A DNA stretch of 36,486 nt, from contig JAUIEZ010000038.1 in NCBI GenBank assembly GCA_030429665.1, positions 1 through 36,486 of the forward strand, given 5' to 3'. Below are positions 19,893 through 28,648 of this stretch, one piece after another. The DNA is from Gammaproteobacteria bacterium. GTDB lineage: Bacteria > Pseudomonadota > Gammaproteobacteria > Arenicellales > CAJQKF01. Positions within the stretch are counted from its first letter, which is position 1. Each line of letters begins with the position of its first letter. The position numbers and the translations under genes are program-made. The notes beneath the pieces were generated by a model, which was not told the DNA's origin, searched no databases, and saw only the letters and a list, made by a program, of their open reading frames with translations.

Positions 19893-20957
19893 TCAGGGGC
19901 GAACGCCGTTCTGCGCCCGGTCGCGAAGCACGTGATCCATGAGCACCAGGGCCACCATGGCCTCGGCGATCGGCACCGCGCGGATACCGACACAGGGATC
20001 GTGCCTGCCCGTGGTCACGACCTCCACCGCATTGCCATCGAGGTCGACGGTACGGCCGGGCACCTGGATGCTCGAGGTGGGCTTGAGCGCCAGCGTCGCG
20101 ATCACGTCCTGCCCGGTCGAAATTCCGCCGAGCACGCCGCCGGCATTGTTCGACAGGAACCCCTCCGGGGTGATCTCGTCGCGATGCTCTGAACCCTTTT
20201 GCCCGACGCTCGCGAATCCCGCGCCGATCTCCACGCCCTTGACCGCGTTGATGCTCATCAGCGCGCCGGCGAGGTCGGCGTCCAGCCGGTCGAACACGGG
20301 CTCGCCGAGACCGGCAGGCACGCCGGATGCCACGACCATCACCTTTGCGCCGATGGAATCTCCCTCGCGGCGCAATGACGTGATCAAGGCTTCCATCTCG
20401 CCCACGCGGGACGGGTCCGGGCAGAAAAAATCGTTACTCTCGACGGCTTCCCAATCCATCGCGCCGACGCGAATCGAGCCAAGCGCGGTGAGACAACCGC
20501 GCACGCTCACGCCGATGGTCGCCAGGTACTTCTTGGCGATTGCGCCGGCTGCCACGCGTATGGCGGTCTCGCGGGCCGACGAGCGGCCGCCGCCGCGGTA
20601 GTCCCGCACGCCGTACTTCTTCTGGTAGGTGAAATCGGCATGACCGGGACGAAACCGGTCGCGGATCTTGCCGTAGTCCCGTGAGCGCTGGTCCTGGTTG
20701 CGGATCAGCAGACCGATGGGCGTGCCGGTGGTGCGTCCTTCGAACACCCCGGACAGGATCTCCACCGCGTCGTCCTCGCGACGCTGCGTGGTATACCGCG
20801 ACCGGCCCGGCTTGCGTCGATCGAGGTCGACCTGCAAGTCGGCCTCGGCGAGCGGCAGGCCGGGCGGGCAACCGTCCACCACGCCTCCCAGCGCGGGACC
20901 GTGGCTCTCGCCGAAGGTGGTGACGGTAAACGACCGTCCGAACGTGTTACCCGGCAT
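19893..20957 (-). CDS. aroC: Chorismate synthase
   Basis: AroC eliminates phosphate from EPSP to give chorismate, using reduced FMN as a catalyst; it feeds the trp genes present elsewhere in the window. The 354-residue protein shows all three family signatures: [18 protein letters not shown] at the N-terminus, [20 protein letters not shown] in the middle, and the C-terminal [20 protein letters not shown]. Length is normal. It ends the minus-strand mrp-dcd-aroC run, 36 bases after dcd. Confidence 0.97.
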   Translation of the reverse strand: MPGNTFGRSFTVTTFGESHGPALGGVVDGCPPGLPLAEADLQVDLDRRKPGRSRYTTQRREDDAVEILSGVFEGRTTGTPIGLLIRNQDQRSRDYGKIRDRFRPGHADFTYQKKYGVRDYRGGGRSSARETAIRVAAGAIAKKYLATIGVSVRGCLTALGSIRVGAMDWEAVESNDFFCPDPSRVGEMEALITSLRREGDSIGAKVMVVASGVPAGLGEPVFDRLDADLAGALMSINAVKGVEIGAGFASVGQKGSEHRDEITPEGFLSNNAGGVLGGISTGQDVIATLALKPTSSIQVPGRTVDLDGNAVEVVTTGRHDPCVGIRAVPIAEAMVALVLMDHVLRDRAQNGVRP

Positions 20958-20993
20958 CGGAACACATCGCGCGCACAGCCGACCTCGCGCCGG

Positions 20994-21560
20994 TCAAACG
21001 CGCGGCAGGGTCACGCCCTGCTGGCCCTGGTACTTGCCCTTGCGGTCCTTGTACGACATCTCGCACGCTTCGTCGGACTCGAAGAAAATCACCTGCGCCA
21101 CGCCCTCGTTGGCGTAGATTCTCGCGGGCAGCGGCGTGGTGTTCGAGAACTCCAGCGTCACGTAGCCTTCCCATTCGGGCTCGAACGGCGTGACGTTGAC
21201 GATGATGCCGCAGCGTGCGTAGGTGCTCTTGCCGAGACAGATCGTCAGCACGTTTCGCGGAATGCGGAAGTACTCCACGGTGCGCGCCAGGGCGAACGAA
21301 TTGGGTGGAATGATGCACACGTCGCCCTTGAAGTCCACGAAGCTCGAGGCGTCGAACTGCTTGGGATCGACAATGGCCGAGTTGATGTTGGTAAAGATCT
21401 TGAACTCGTTGGAACAACGAATGTCGTACCCGTAGCTCGAGGTACCAAAGGAAATCACCCGATTGTCCTCGCTGCCTCGAACCTGGCCGGGTTCGTAAGG
21501 CTCGATCATGCCGTGCTCGGTCGCCATGCGGCGAATCCACTTGTCCGACTTGATGCTCAT
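20994..21560 (-). CDS. dcd: dCTP deaminase
   Basis: Dcd converts dCTP to dUTP, the main source of dUMP for thymidylate synthesis in Gram-negative bacteria. The 188-residue protein starts [19 protein letters not shown] and carries the trimeric dUTPase-fold signatures [36 protein letters not shown] (the Ser-Arg and Glu catalytic region) and the C-terminal [11 protein letters not shown] lid. The upstream open-frame extension overlaps mrp and was excluded. The pairing mrp-dcd is common in gammaproteobacteria. Confidence 0.97.
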   Translation of the reverse strand: MSIKSDKWIRRMATEHGMIEPYEPGQVRGSEDNRVISFGTSSYGYDIRCSNEFKIFTNINSAIVDPKQFDASSFVDFKGDVCIIPPNSFALARTVEYFRIPRNVLTICLGKSTYARCGIIVNVTPFEPEWEGYVTLEFSNTTPLPARIYANEGVAQVIFFESDEACEMSYKDRKGKYQGQQGVTLPRV

Positions 21561-21588
21561 CGGCAAATCGCTGCCCTTGACCGTGTAA

Positions 21589-22680
21589 TCAATTGTTCTG
21601 GATGACGATGGAGGGAAACTTGTCGCTGTAGTCGCGCTTGCTGATGGACAGTTTCGCGGCCAGTTTTCGCGCGATCTCGCGATAGTTCCCAGCCAACCGC
21701 CCATCCGGATCGGCGACCACGGTCGGCCGGCCTCCGTCGGCGTTTTCGCGGATGCTGCGGTCGAGCGGCACGTCGCCGAGGTAGTCGACACCGTAGTCCT
21801 CGGCCATGCGCCGGCCGCCGCCCTCGCCGAAGATATGTTCCTCGTGGCCGCAATTGGAGCAGATGTGGGTGCTCATGTTCTCCACCACGCCAAGCACCTG
21901 TATCTCCACTTTCTCGAACATCCGGTAGGCCTTGCGCGCATCGAGCAGCGCGATGTCCTGGGGCGTCGTGACGATCACCGCACCGGTCACCGGCACCTTC
22001 TGCGCCAGGGTGAGCTGCGTGTCGCCGGTACCGGGGGGCAGGTCGACGATCAGGTAGTCGAGGTCGCGCCAGCGGGTATCCTTCAGGAGCTGCTCGAGCG
22101 CCTGGGTGACCATGGGCCCACGCCAGATCATCGGCGTCTCCTCGTCGATCAGAAAGCCGATCGACATGGCCTGCAGGTGGTAGCTCTCGAGTGGTTCGAG
22201 GCTCTTTCCGTCGCGCGATTCCGGCTTGGCAGAGACACCCAGCATGCGCGGTTGGCTGGGGCCGTAGATATCCGCATCGAGAATACCTACCTGGGCACCC
22301 TCGGCGGACAGCGCGAGGGCGAGGTTCACGGCCACGGTGGACTTGCCGACGCCGCCTTTTCCGGAGGCCACCGCGATGATGTTCTTGACGTTAGCGATGG
22401 GTTGAACGCCCTTCTGCACGCTGTGGGCCGTTACTTCCAGGCCAATGTCGACGTGCACATCGGCACCGGCGTCGATCGACGTCACCGCATCGGCGATGGC
22501 AGCCTTCAGTTCGTCGTGCCAGCCGGCAGCCGGGTAGTTGAACACCACCGAAACGTCGACCTTCGAACCGTCCACGGATACCTGCTTGACCAGCTTCGAG
22601 GAGACGATGTCCTTGCCGGTATTGGGGTCGACGATATTCTTCAGCAACGCTTCGACGGCAGCCTTGGTCAGCTCACTCAT
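21589..22680 (-). CDS. mrp: Iron-sulfur cluster carrier protein, Mrp/ApbC family
   Basis: Mrp/ApbC is a P-loop ATPase that binds and transfers 4Fe-4S clusters to apo-proteins. The 363-residue product has an N-terminal MIP18/DUF59-like domain (residues 1-85), the deviant Walker A motif [15 protein letters not shown] at about 106-120, the [15 protein letters not shown] switch region, and the cluster-binding Cys pair C274/C277 ([17 protein letters not shown]). [13 protein letters not shown] is taken as the start. It is divergent from metG, and client enzymes LeuC, Nth and the RnfB-like ferredoxin are encoded nearby. Confidence 0.95.
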   Translation of the reverse strand: MSELTKAAVEALLKNIVDPNTGKDIVSSKLVKQVSVDGSKVDVSVVFNYPAAGWHDELKAAIADAVTSIDAGADVHVDIGLEVTAHSVQKGVQPIANVKNIIAVASGKGGVGKSTVAVNLALALSAEGAQVGILDADIYGPSQPRMLGVSAKPESRDGKSLEPLESYHLQAMSIGFLIDEETPMIWRGPMVTQALEQLLKDTRWRDLDYLIVDLPPGTGDTQLTLAQKVPVTGAVIVTTPQDIALLDARKAYRMFEKVEIQVLGVVENMSTHICSNCGHEEHIFGEGGGRRMAEDYGVDYLGDVPLDRSIRENADGGRPTVVADPDGRLAGNYREIARKLAAKLSISKRDYSDKFPSIVIQNN

Positions 22681-22752
22681 AGTGTTTCCGGATCTATCCA
22701 GGGGAATTGCCGTACGGGAAAAGGCCGGCAATGGTAAAGCTTCGGCGAGTAT

Positions 22753-22779
22753 TTGTCACACGCCTCGATGGGATATAAT
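22753..22779 (+). promoter_or_regulatory. Promoter for metG-rnfB-nth
   Basis: A perfect -10 TATAAT (22774-22779) is preceded by TTGTCA (22753-22758), five of six matches, with a short 15-base spacer. Transcription would begin near 22786, about 33 bases before the metG ATG. Confidence 0.55.
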
Positions 22780-22818
22780 TTTAGGAGTTTATTGCGGAAA
22801 TTTCAGCCCGACCCCTCG

Positions 22819-24852
22819 ATGTCCGACTCCAAGCGAAAAATCCTCGTCACCAGCGCCCTGCCCTACGCCAACGGGCCGATCCACATAGGCCACCTGCTGG
22901 AGTACATCCAGACGGATATCTGGGTGCGCTTCCAGCGCCTGCGCGGCCACGAGATCTACTACGTCTGCGCAGACGACGCCCATGGCACACCGATCATGCT
23001 CAAGGCCAAGGCCGAGGGCATCACCCCGGAAGCGCTGATCGAGCGTTTCAGCGCCGAGCACCGCCGCGATTTCGACGATTTCTCGATCAGCTTCGACAAC
23101 TACTACACCACCCATTCACCGGAGAATCGCGCGCTCGCGGAGTTCATCTTCGGCCGGCTCGACGCCGGCGGACACATCAAGAAGCGGGTGATCAGCCAGG
23201 CCTTCGATCCGGTGGAAGGCATTTTCCTGCCCGACCGTTTCATCAAGGGCGAGTGCCCACGGTGCGGCGCGCCGGACCAATACGGCGACAGCTGCGAGGT
23301 ATGCGGCGCGACCTACAGCCCGGCCGACCTGGTCAATCCGCGTTCGGCGATTTCCGGCGCCACGCCGGTCGAAAAGGAAACCGAGCATTATTTCGTATCG
23401 CTCGGCAACTTCACCGACATGTTGCGCGAGTGGACGGCCGGTGGCCACGTCCAGGAGGAAGTTCAGAACAAGCTCAGGGAGTGGTTTGACACCGGACTGC
23501 GAGACTGGGACATTTCCCGCGACGCGCCCTACTTCGGATTCGCCATTCCCGGCGAGAGCAACAAGTATTTCTACGTTTGGCTGGACGCGCCGATCGGCTA
23601 CTTCGCCAGCTTCCGCAACCTGTGCGACCGCGAGGGGATCGATTTCGACGCCTTCTGCCAGGCCGGATCGAGCGCGGAGATGTACCACTTCATCGGCAAG
23701 GACATTCTATACTTTCACACCCTTTTCTGGCCGGCGATGCTTCACGGCGCCGGATTCCGCCGCCCCAGCGCGGTATGGGCTCACGGCTTTTTGACCGTCA
23801 ACGGCCAGAAGATGTCCAAGTCACGCGGTACGTTCATCAGCGCCCGAGCCTACCTGGACCACCTGGCGCCGGACTACCTGCGCTACTACTTCGCCGCCAA
23901 GCTGAACCATCGCGTCGAGGATCTCGATCTCAACCTGGAAGACTTCCAGCAGCGGGTCAATTCGGACCTCGTTGGCAAGGTGGTGAACATCGCCGCCCGC
24001 TGCGCGGGATTCGTGAACAAGCGATTCGACAATCGCCTGGGCGCTACGCTGGACGACCCCGCGCTGCTCGACGCATTCGTGGCCGAATCGGAGAATATTG
24101 CCGCATTCTTCGAGGCGCGGCAGTTCAGTCGTGCCATTCGCGCCATCATCGAGCTGGCCGACCGCGCCAACCAATACGTCAACGACCGCGCGCCGTGGGT
24201 GGTTGCGAAGCGCGAAGGCGCCGATGACGAACTGCTGCGCATTTGCACCCAGGGTCTCAACCTGTTTCGGGTGCTGATGATCTACCTGGCGCCGGTGGTT
24301 CCCGACCTCGCCGGCCGGGTGTCGACGTTTCTGTGCTCGCCGGTCGACGCGCGCGAGGCCTGGGCCCGCGTCGGCGAGCCGTTGCTCGACCACCGAATCG
24401 GCAAGTTCACCCACCTGTTGAAACGCGTCGAACCGGGCCAGGTCGACGCCATGATCTCGGCCTCGAGAGAACCGGGCCCGACGGCGAACCCCTCACAAGA
24501 GACGAAGATGAGCGAGAAAAAAGACGACACCATCGACATCGACACCTTTGCCCGCGTCGACCTTCGCGTCGCGCGCATCGTCGAGGCCAGCCTGGTGGAT
24601 GGAGCCGACAAGCTCCTGCAGCTGACCCTGGACACGGGCGGCGAGCGCCGAAACGTGTTCGCCGGTATACGCGCCGCCTACGATCCCGCCGAACTGGTTG
24701 GCCGACTGACGGTCGTGGTCGCGAACCTGGCGCCGCGAAAAATGCGCTTCGGCGTTTCCGAGGGCATGGTCCTGGCCGCGGGGCCGGGCGGCAAGGATAT
24801 ATTTCTGTTGTCGCCCGACGATGGCGCCGAGCCCGGCATGCGGGTCAAGTGA
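22819..24852 (+). CDS. metG: Methionyl-tRNA synthetase with C-terminal tRNA-binding domain
   Basis: MetG charges tRNA-Met for initiation and elongation. The 677-residue protein has the class I HIGH motif (HIGH, residues 22-25), the zinc knuckle with [19 protein letters not shown] at about 145-165, and KMSKS at 331-335. The alpha-helical anticodon domain follows, then a C-terminal OB-fold EMAP/Trbp111-type tRNA-binding domain from about residue 575 ([17 protein letters not shown]), which drives dimerisation. The ATG was chosen because homology begins [23 protein letters not shown] nine codons earlier (22792) has AGGAG closely upstream but lies almost on the predicted transcript start. The stop overlaps the next gene (GTGA). 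Confidence 0.97.
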   Translation: MSDSKRKILVTSALPYANGPIHIGHLLEYIQTDIWVRFQRLRGHEIYYVCADDAHGTPIMLKAKAEGITPEALIERFSAEHRRDFDDFSISFDNYYTTHSPENRALAEFIFGRLDAGGHIKKRVISQAFDPVEGIFLPDRFIKGECPRCGAPDQYGDSCEVCGATYSPADLVNPRSAISGATPVEKETEHYFVSLGNFTDMLREWTAGGHVQEEVQNKLREWFDTGLRDWDISRDAPYFGFAIPGESNKYFYVWLDAPIGYFASFRNLCDREGIDFDAFCQAGSSAEMYHFIGKDILYFHTLFWPAMLHGAGFRRPSAVWAHGFLTVNGQKMSKSRGTFISARAYLDHLAPDYLRYYFAAKLNHRVEDLDLNLEDFQQRVNSDLVGKVVNIAARCAGFVNKRFDNRLGATLDDPALLDAFVAESENIAAFFEARQFSRAIRAIIELADRANQYVNDRAPWVVAKREGADDELLRICTQGLNLFRVLMIYLAPVVPDLAGRVSTFLCSPVDAREAWARVGEPLLDHRIGKFTHLLKRVEPGQVDAMISASREPGPTANPSQETKMSEKKDDTIDIDTFARVDLRVARIVEASLVDGADKLLQLTLDTGGERRNVFAGIRAAYDPAELVGRLTVVVANLAPRKMRFGVSEGMVLAAGPGGKDIFLLSPDDGAEPGMRVK

Positions 24853-25490
24853 CCGACATCGAGTCCATCGACCAGTGGCTGCCGCAAACCCAGTGTACGC
24901 GTTGCGGCTACCCGGACTGCCGCGCCTATGCGGCGGCCGTGGCCGGTGGCGAGGCGGGGATCGACCGATGCCCGCCCGGCGGCCGCTCGACGCTGGGCGG
25001 CCTGGCGACGCTGCTCGGCGTCGACGAACCCGCGGGACTCGCCGAGGACGTCGAACCGTTTGAGGGCTTTGCGACGGCGCGCATCCGCGAGCATGAATGC
25101 ATCGGCTGCACCAAGTGCATCGAGGCTTGCCCGGTGGACGCCATTATCGGCAGCGGTAAGAAAATGCACACGGTGATCGAGTCCGACTGCACGGGCTGCG
25201 AGTTGTGCCTGCCGCCGTGCCCGGTGGACTGCATCGACCTGGCGACACCGCGAACGCCGTTTGCGCCGTCGCGGGCATGGCCGGCCTTTCCCGCCGGCGC
25301 GGCCGCGCGATATCGCGCGGCCCGAGAGCGTCGCCGCGGCCGCGAGCGGCGAAACACGTCGACGACGCCTGTTCGGAAGGAATCCGACCACCTCGCGGGA
25401 GCGGCCCGCGAGGTCGAAGCCGAGATTCGGCAGCGCGTTCTCGACGCCGTGGCGCGAAGTCGCGCGCGTCGGCGACAGGCGAATCCGTAA
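24849..25490 (+). CDS. RnfB-like soluble iron-sulfur protein, stand-alone
   Basis: The 213-residue product matches the cluster-binding part of RnfB/RsxB. Seen: the RnfB 4Fe-4S motif with Cys 16, 19, 24 and 41 ([14 protein letters not shown]), then two ferredoxin CxxCxxCxxxCP motifs at 84-94 and 114-124. The C-terminal 80 residues are Arg/Ala-rich and probably helical. The N-terminal transmembrane helix of membrane-bound RnfB is missing, and rnfA, C, D, G and E are absent from the window. It starts at GTG overlapping the metG stop and is followed by nth after 11 bases, echoing the rsx-nth linkage of E. coli. Likely a soluble electron carrier; its partner is unknown. I give no rnfB symbol because a complete Rnf complex cannot be inferred. 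Confidence 0.85.
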   Translation: MTDIESIDQWLPQTQCTRCGYPDCRAYAAAVAGGEAGIDRCPPGGRSTLGGLATLLGVDEPAGLAEDVEPFEGFATARIREHECIGCTKCIEACPVDAIIGSGKKMHTVIESDCTGCELCLPPCPVDCIDLATPRTPFAPSRAWPAFPAGAAARYRAARERRRGRERRNTSTTPVRKESDHLAGAAREVEAEIRQRVLDAVARSRARRRQANP

Positions 25491-25501
25491 GGTCCTCGGC
25501 C

Positions 25502-26131
25502 ATGGAACAGAGAAAGATCAACCTGGTATTCCGCCGTCTCGCAAAGGCGATACCCGAGCCGGCCACCGAGCTTGACTACAAGACGCCATTCGAGCTGCTG
25601 GTCGCGGTAACGCTGTCCGCCCAAGCGACGGACGTATCGGTCAACAAGGCGACCGCGTCGTTGTTCAAGGTGGCTCGCACGCCCGAGGCCATCCTCGAAC
25701 TGGGCGTCGAAGGATTGATCCCGCATATTCGGACCATCGGATTGTTTAACAGCAAGGCCCGGCATATCGTGGCCGCGAGCCGCATACTGGTGGAACGTCA
25801 CGGCGGCCGCGTGCCGGACAATCGCGCCGACCTCGAGGCGTTGCCCGGGGTCGGGCGCAAGACGGCCAACGTGATTCTCAACACGGCGTTCGGCCAACCC
25901 ACCATCGCCGTGGACACGCATATATTCCGCGTCGGCAACCGTACCGGCATCGCGCCGGGCAAGACACCGCTCGCGGTGGAACGCGCCTTGCTGGAGTGCG
26001 TGCCGAAGAAATATCTCAAGGATGCCCACCATCTCCTGATTCTCCACGGACGTTACACGTGCAAGGCGCAGAGGCCATCGTGCGCGGAATGCTGTATCGT
26101 CGACCTGTGCGAGTTCGACGCCAAGCGCTGA
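25502..26131 (+). CDS. nth: Endonuclease III
   Basis: Nth removes oxidised pyrimidines from DNA and cuts the abasic site (bifunctional glycosylase/lyase). The 209-residue protein aligns with E. coli numbering at the helix-hairpin-helix LPGVGRKTANVIL, catalytic Lys120 and Asp138 (AVDTHIFRV). The C-terminal 4Fe-4S loop has the C-x6-C-x2-C-x5-C spacing (CKAQRPSCAECCIVDLC). It is the last gene of the metG-rnfB-like-nth group, 126 bases before the bufferin-type cluster. Confidence 0.97.
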   Translation: MEQRKINLVFRRLAKAIPEPATELDYKTPFELLVAVTLSAQATDVSVNKATASLFKVARTPEAILELGVEGLIPHIRTIGLFNSKARHIVAASRILVERHGGRVPDNRADLEALPGVGRKTANVILNTAFGQPTIAVDTHIFRVGNRTGIAPGKTPLAVERALLECVPKKYLKDAHHLLILHGRYTCKAQRPSCAECCIVDLCEFDAKR

Positions 26132-26202
26132 TGCGACCCGGGCGGGTTCGAAACTTTTCGCCCGACGTGCAGTCATATGCGACAGGCAACACGCCAATGC
26201 CC

Positions 26203-26221
26203 CCGGCGCCACGGGCGCCGG
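26203..26221 (+). other. GC hairpin in the leader of the DUF2282 gene
   Basis: A perfect eight-base inverted repeat (CCGGCGCC / GGCGCCGG, loop ACG) ends 25 bases before the strong Shine-Dalgarno of the bufferin-like gene. It has no T-run. It could stop read-through from nth, protect the 5' end of the mRNA, or be a regulatory site. No convincing sigma70 promoter is visible in this gap. Related operons are under ECF sigma factors in some bacteria, so a non-sigma70 promoter is possible. Confidence 0.4.
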
Positions 26222-26246
26222 ACACGACCTTCCGACCCCTACGAAT

Positions 26247-26252
26247 AAGGAG
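26247..26252 (+). promoter_or_regulatory. Very strong ribosome binding site
   Basis: AAGGAG (within TAAGGAG) sits five bases before the ATG of the DUF2282 gene. Few other genes in the window have such a match, which fits a precursor peptide made in large amounts. Confidence 0.7.
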
Positions 26253-26257
26253 TTCTC

Positions 26258-26518
26258 ATGAAAAACCCGAAGCTTGCCGTATCGACCGCCGTGTCCGGGC
26301 TGATCGCCCTGGGCCTTGCCTCGACCCCGCTGACCGCGAGCGCCGCGGACAGCGAGAAATGCTACGGCGTCGCCAAGGCCGGCAAGAACGACTGCCAGAC
26401 CAACACCAGTGCCTGCGCGGGGACCTCGACGGAAGACGGCCAGGGCGACGCCTGGTTGTTCGTGCCCGCGGGGCTATGCGAAAAACTCGTCGGCGGCAGC
26501 CTCGAGTCCAAGGCCTGA
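26258..26518 (+). CDS. bufA: Bufferin-like DUF2282 precursor peptide
   Basis: The 86-residue product has a Sec signal peptide (MKNPKLAVSTAVSGLIALGL, cleavage expected after ASA near residue 29). The short mature region has four cysteines at 35, 46, 53 and 74 (EKCYGVAKAGKNDC, ACAG, GLCEKLVGG). These and the DGQGDAW motif are hallmarks of the DUF2282 family. Family knowledge: such peptides (bufferins, or gold-induced Gig proteins) are RiPPs in which a DUF692/DUF2063 enzyme pair modifies cysteines so that the exported peptide can bind copper or similar metals. The enzyme pair follows immediately. The symbol is given by family and operon pattern. The metal bound here is unknown. Confidence 0.88.
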   Translation: MKNPKLAVSTAVSGLIALGLASTPLTASAADSEKCYGVAKAGKNDCQTNTSACAGTSTEDGQGDAWLFVPAGLCEKLVGGSLESKA

Positions 26519-26525
26519 TCCGACC

Positions 26526-27389
26526 TTGTCGTCGCGAGACGCCATCGCGAATCCGATCCCGGCAGATGCCGGGATCGGTCTTCGCGGAGATCACTACCGG
26601 CGCGTGGACGCCGAGCGCCCAAACGTGGCGTTTCTCGAAGTCCACAGCGAGAACTATTTCGGCCGGGGCGGCGTACCCCACTACTACCTCGAGCGACTGG
26701 GTACCCGCTATCCGTTGAGCTTTCACGGGGTCGGCCTGTCGCTGGGTTCCACGGACCCGCTCGACGAGAATCACCTGGACCGGCTTCGCGAGCTCGAGCA
26801 AGCCTATCGGCCCGCCCTCGTCTCGGAACACCTGTCATGGAGCTCGGTGGGAGGTGTTTTCACCAACGACCTGCTGCCGTTGCCGCTGACGCTCGAGAGC
26901 CTCGATCACTTCAGTCGCCGCGTGGATCACGTTCAGTCTCGCCTGGGTCGCCGGCTGCTCGTCGAGAACCCGTCGACCTATCTCGAACTGACCGATTCGC
27001 GGATCGACGAGACCGAATTCCTCAACACCCTCGCCGCTCGCACCGGTTGCGGCATCCTGCTCGACGTGAACAACGTCTTCGTTTGCGCGACCAACCACGA
27101 CTTCGACGCCAATGCCTACATTGAAGCGATCGACGCCGATTCGGTGGCCGAGATCCATCTCGCCGGCCACGTGGAAAACCGCTTCGACGGCGGCACCATA
27201 CTTATCGACAGTCACAACCGCCCGGTCTGTGACGCGGTGTGGAAACTGTATCGTCACGCCCTGGCGTACGTCGGCCCGCGCCCCACGCTGGTCGAGTGGG
27301 ACAGCGACCTGCCGGCGCTAGACGAATTGCTGGACCACGCCGCGCATGCCCGTGCCTTGCTGGAAGAACACCGTGCCGTCGCTGCGTGA
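26526..27389 (+). CDS. bufB: DUF692 multinuclear non-heme iron oxidase (MNIO), bufferin-modifying
   Basis: The TIM-barrel DUF692 protein of about 287 residues belongs to the MNIO family, iron enzymes that rewrite cysteines in RiPP precursors. Likely metal ligands are seen in order: FLEVHSENYF, LSFHGVGLSLG, LVSEHLSWSS, LLVENPSTYLE, GILLDVNNVFV, EIHLAGH, LIDSHNRPV and LVEWDSDLP, all typical of DUF692. The start is inferred as TTG seven bases after the bufA stop. It is the only standard start codon between the bufA stop and the first family motif (GIGLRGDHYRR); the longer open frame runs back through bufA. Low start strength may keep enzyme levels below the precursor's. Confidence 0.92.
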   Translation: MSSRDAIANPIPADAGIGLRGDHYRRVDAERPNVAFLEVHSENYFGRGGVPHYYLERLGTRYPLSFHGVGLSLGSTDPLDENHLDRLRELEQAYRPALVSEHLSWSSVGGVFTNDLLPLPLTLESLDHFSRRVDHVQSRLGRRLLVENPSTYLELTDSRIDETEFLNTLAARTGCGILLDVNNVFVCATNHDFDANAYIEAIDADSVAEIHLAGHVENRFDGGTILIDSHNRPVCDAVWKLYRHALAYVGPRPTLVEWDSDLPALDELLDHAAHARALLEEHRAVAA

Positions 27390-28161
27390 GTTCCAGACGC
27401 GGTTCGTCACCTCGCTGTTCGACGACGACCCGCCCGGCGAGGAACTGGCGATGGGCATCCAGGAGAACGGTTTGTCCGCAACGCGCCGCCTGGCCATCTA
27501 CCGCAACAACCTGCTCGCCAGCCTGACGGAATCCCTGGGAGATACCTACCCGGCTATTCGGGCCCTCGTCGGCGACGACTTTTTTCGCATGCTGGCGCGA
27601 CGCTACGTGCGCAAACATCCGTCTCGAAGTGGCGACCTTCATGCCTTCGGCGAGCAATTCGAGTCATTCCTCGCCGGCGTCGATGAGGCCGCCTCGCTTC
27701 CGTGGATTTCCGACCTGGCGCGACTGGAATGGCTGTATCACCTGGTGTTCCACGCCGCCGAGGAGACGCCGCTCGACGTGGCTGCTCTGGCGTGCATTGA
27801 AGAGTCCGACCACGACCGCGTGGTACTGCGCCTTCATCCCGCGTCGGCATTGACCTGGTCTCGATTTCCATTGACGGACATCTGGCGGTTGGGCATACAC
27901 GGCGACGAAGGCTCGGCCACCGTGGATCTCGATGCCGGCCCGGCGTACGTACTGATAGCCCGGCGCAAGCTCGAGATGACGTTCCAGTCGTTGCTGCCTG
28001 CCGAGTATGCATTCGTGGAGGCGATGACCGCGGGTCGGGCATTGGTCGATTGCGCCGCGGCGGCTTTCGAGGTCGACGGCGAATTCGCGCTCGGCGCGTT
28101 TCTCGGGCGCCAGTTCGCGCTGGGCAACATCACCGGCGCCGAACTCGCCGATCGCGATTGA
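27373..28161 (+). CDS. bufC: DUF2063 partner protein of the MNIO enzyme
   Basis: The 262-residue product (start GTG, MPSLREFQTRFVTSLFDD) is a DUF2063/HvfC-type protein: an N-terminal helical domain with the family stretch RLAIYRNNLLASLTESLGDT and YPAIRALVGDDFFRMLARRY, then a C-terminal domain. In characterised RiPP pathways this partner binds the precursor leader and delivers it to the DUF692 enzyme. The chosen GTG lies inside the end of bufB (17-base overlap), so the two are coupled. An ATG nine codons earlier is in frame but lies deeper in bufB. Confidence 0.9.
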   Translation: MPSLREFQTRFVTSLFDDDPPGEELAMGIQENGLSATRRLAIYRNNLLASLTESLGDTYPAIRALVGDDFFRMLARRYVRKHPSRSGDLHAFGEQFESFLAGVDEAASLPWISDLARLEWLYHLVFHAAEETPLDVAALACIEESDHDRVVLRLHPASALTWSRFPLTDIWRLGIHGDEGSATVDLDAGPAYVLIARRKLEMTFQSLLPAEYAFVEAMTAGRALVDCAAAAFEVDGEFALGAFLGRQFALGNITGAELADRD

Positions 28162-28213
28162 TCCAGCGCCCGGGACCGCCATTCGCAACAACTACCGCCA
28201 CGAGGACCCGACC

Positions 28214-28636
28214 ATGATCCGCTCCCTCATTCGATTGCTGGAAATTCTCGCCCCCGTCGCCGACCTGTTGTTGCGCTGCTGGGTCGCCTGGGTGTTTCTG
28301 AAGTCGGGAATTAACAAGTATGAGTCCATGGACACCACGCTGCTGTTGTTCCAGCACGAGTACTCGGTGCCCGTTCTGCCACCCGATATCGCCGCCTATG
28401 TCGCCACCGCCGTGGAACTCGTATTCCCGGTGTTGCTCGCCATTGGCCTGGCGGGACGGTTCTCGGCCGGCGTGCTGTTCTTTTTCAACATCGCGGCGGT
28501 CATATCATACCCGGGACTGAACCCGGCCGGGCTGCAGCAGCACCTGTTGTGGGGCATCATGCTGCTCGTACCGTTCCTGCATGGACCGGGCAAACTCTCC
28601 ATCGACCACGTGTTTCGCCTGCGCGCCGGTATCTGA
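28214..28636 (+). CDS. DoxX family membrane protein
   Basis: This 140-residue protein has four predicted membrane helices (APVADLLLRCWVAWVFLKSG, YVATAVELVFPVLLAIGLAG, FSAGVLFFFNIAAVISY and LLWGIMLLVPFL). The DoxX signature is present: RCWVAWVFLKSGINKY and, at the end, HGPGKLSIDHVFR. DoxX-like proteins regularly accompany DUF2282/DUF692/DUF2063 genes; they are thought to act in redox or quinone-linked membrane processes, but the role in bufferin operons is not settled. It lies 52 bases after bufC and 12 before the radical SAM gene. Confidence 0.9.
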   Translation: MIRSLIRLLEILAPVADLLLRCWVAWVFLKSGINKYESMDTTLLLFQHEYSVPVLPPDIAAYVATAVELVFPVLLAIGLAGRFSAGVLFFFNIAAVISYPGLNPAGLQQHLLWGIMLLVPFLHGPGKLSIDHVFRLRAGI

Positions 28637-28648
28637 GGCTGCCATTCA

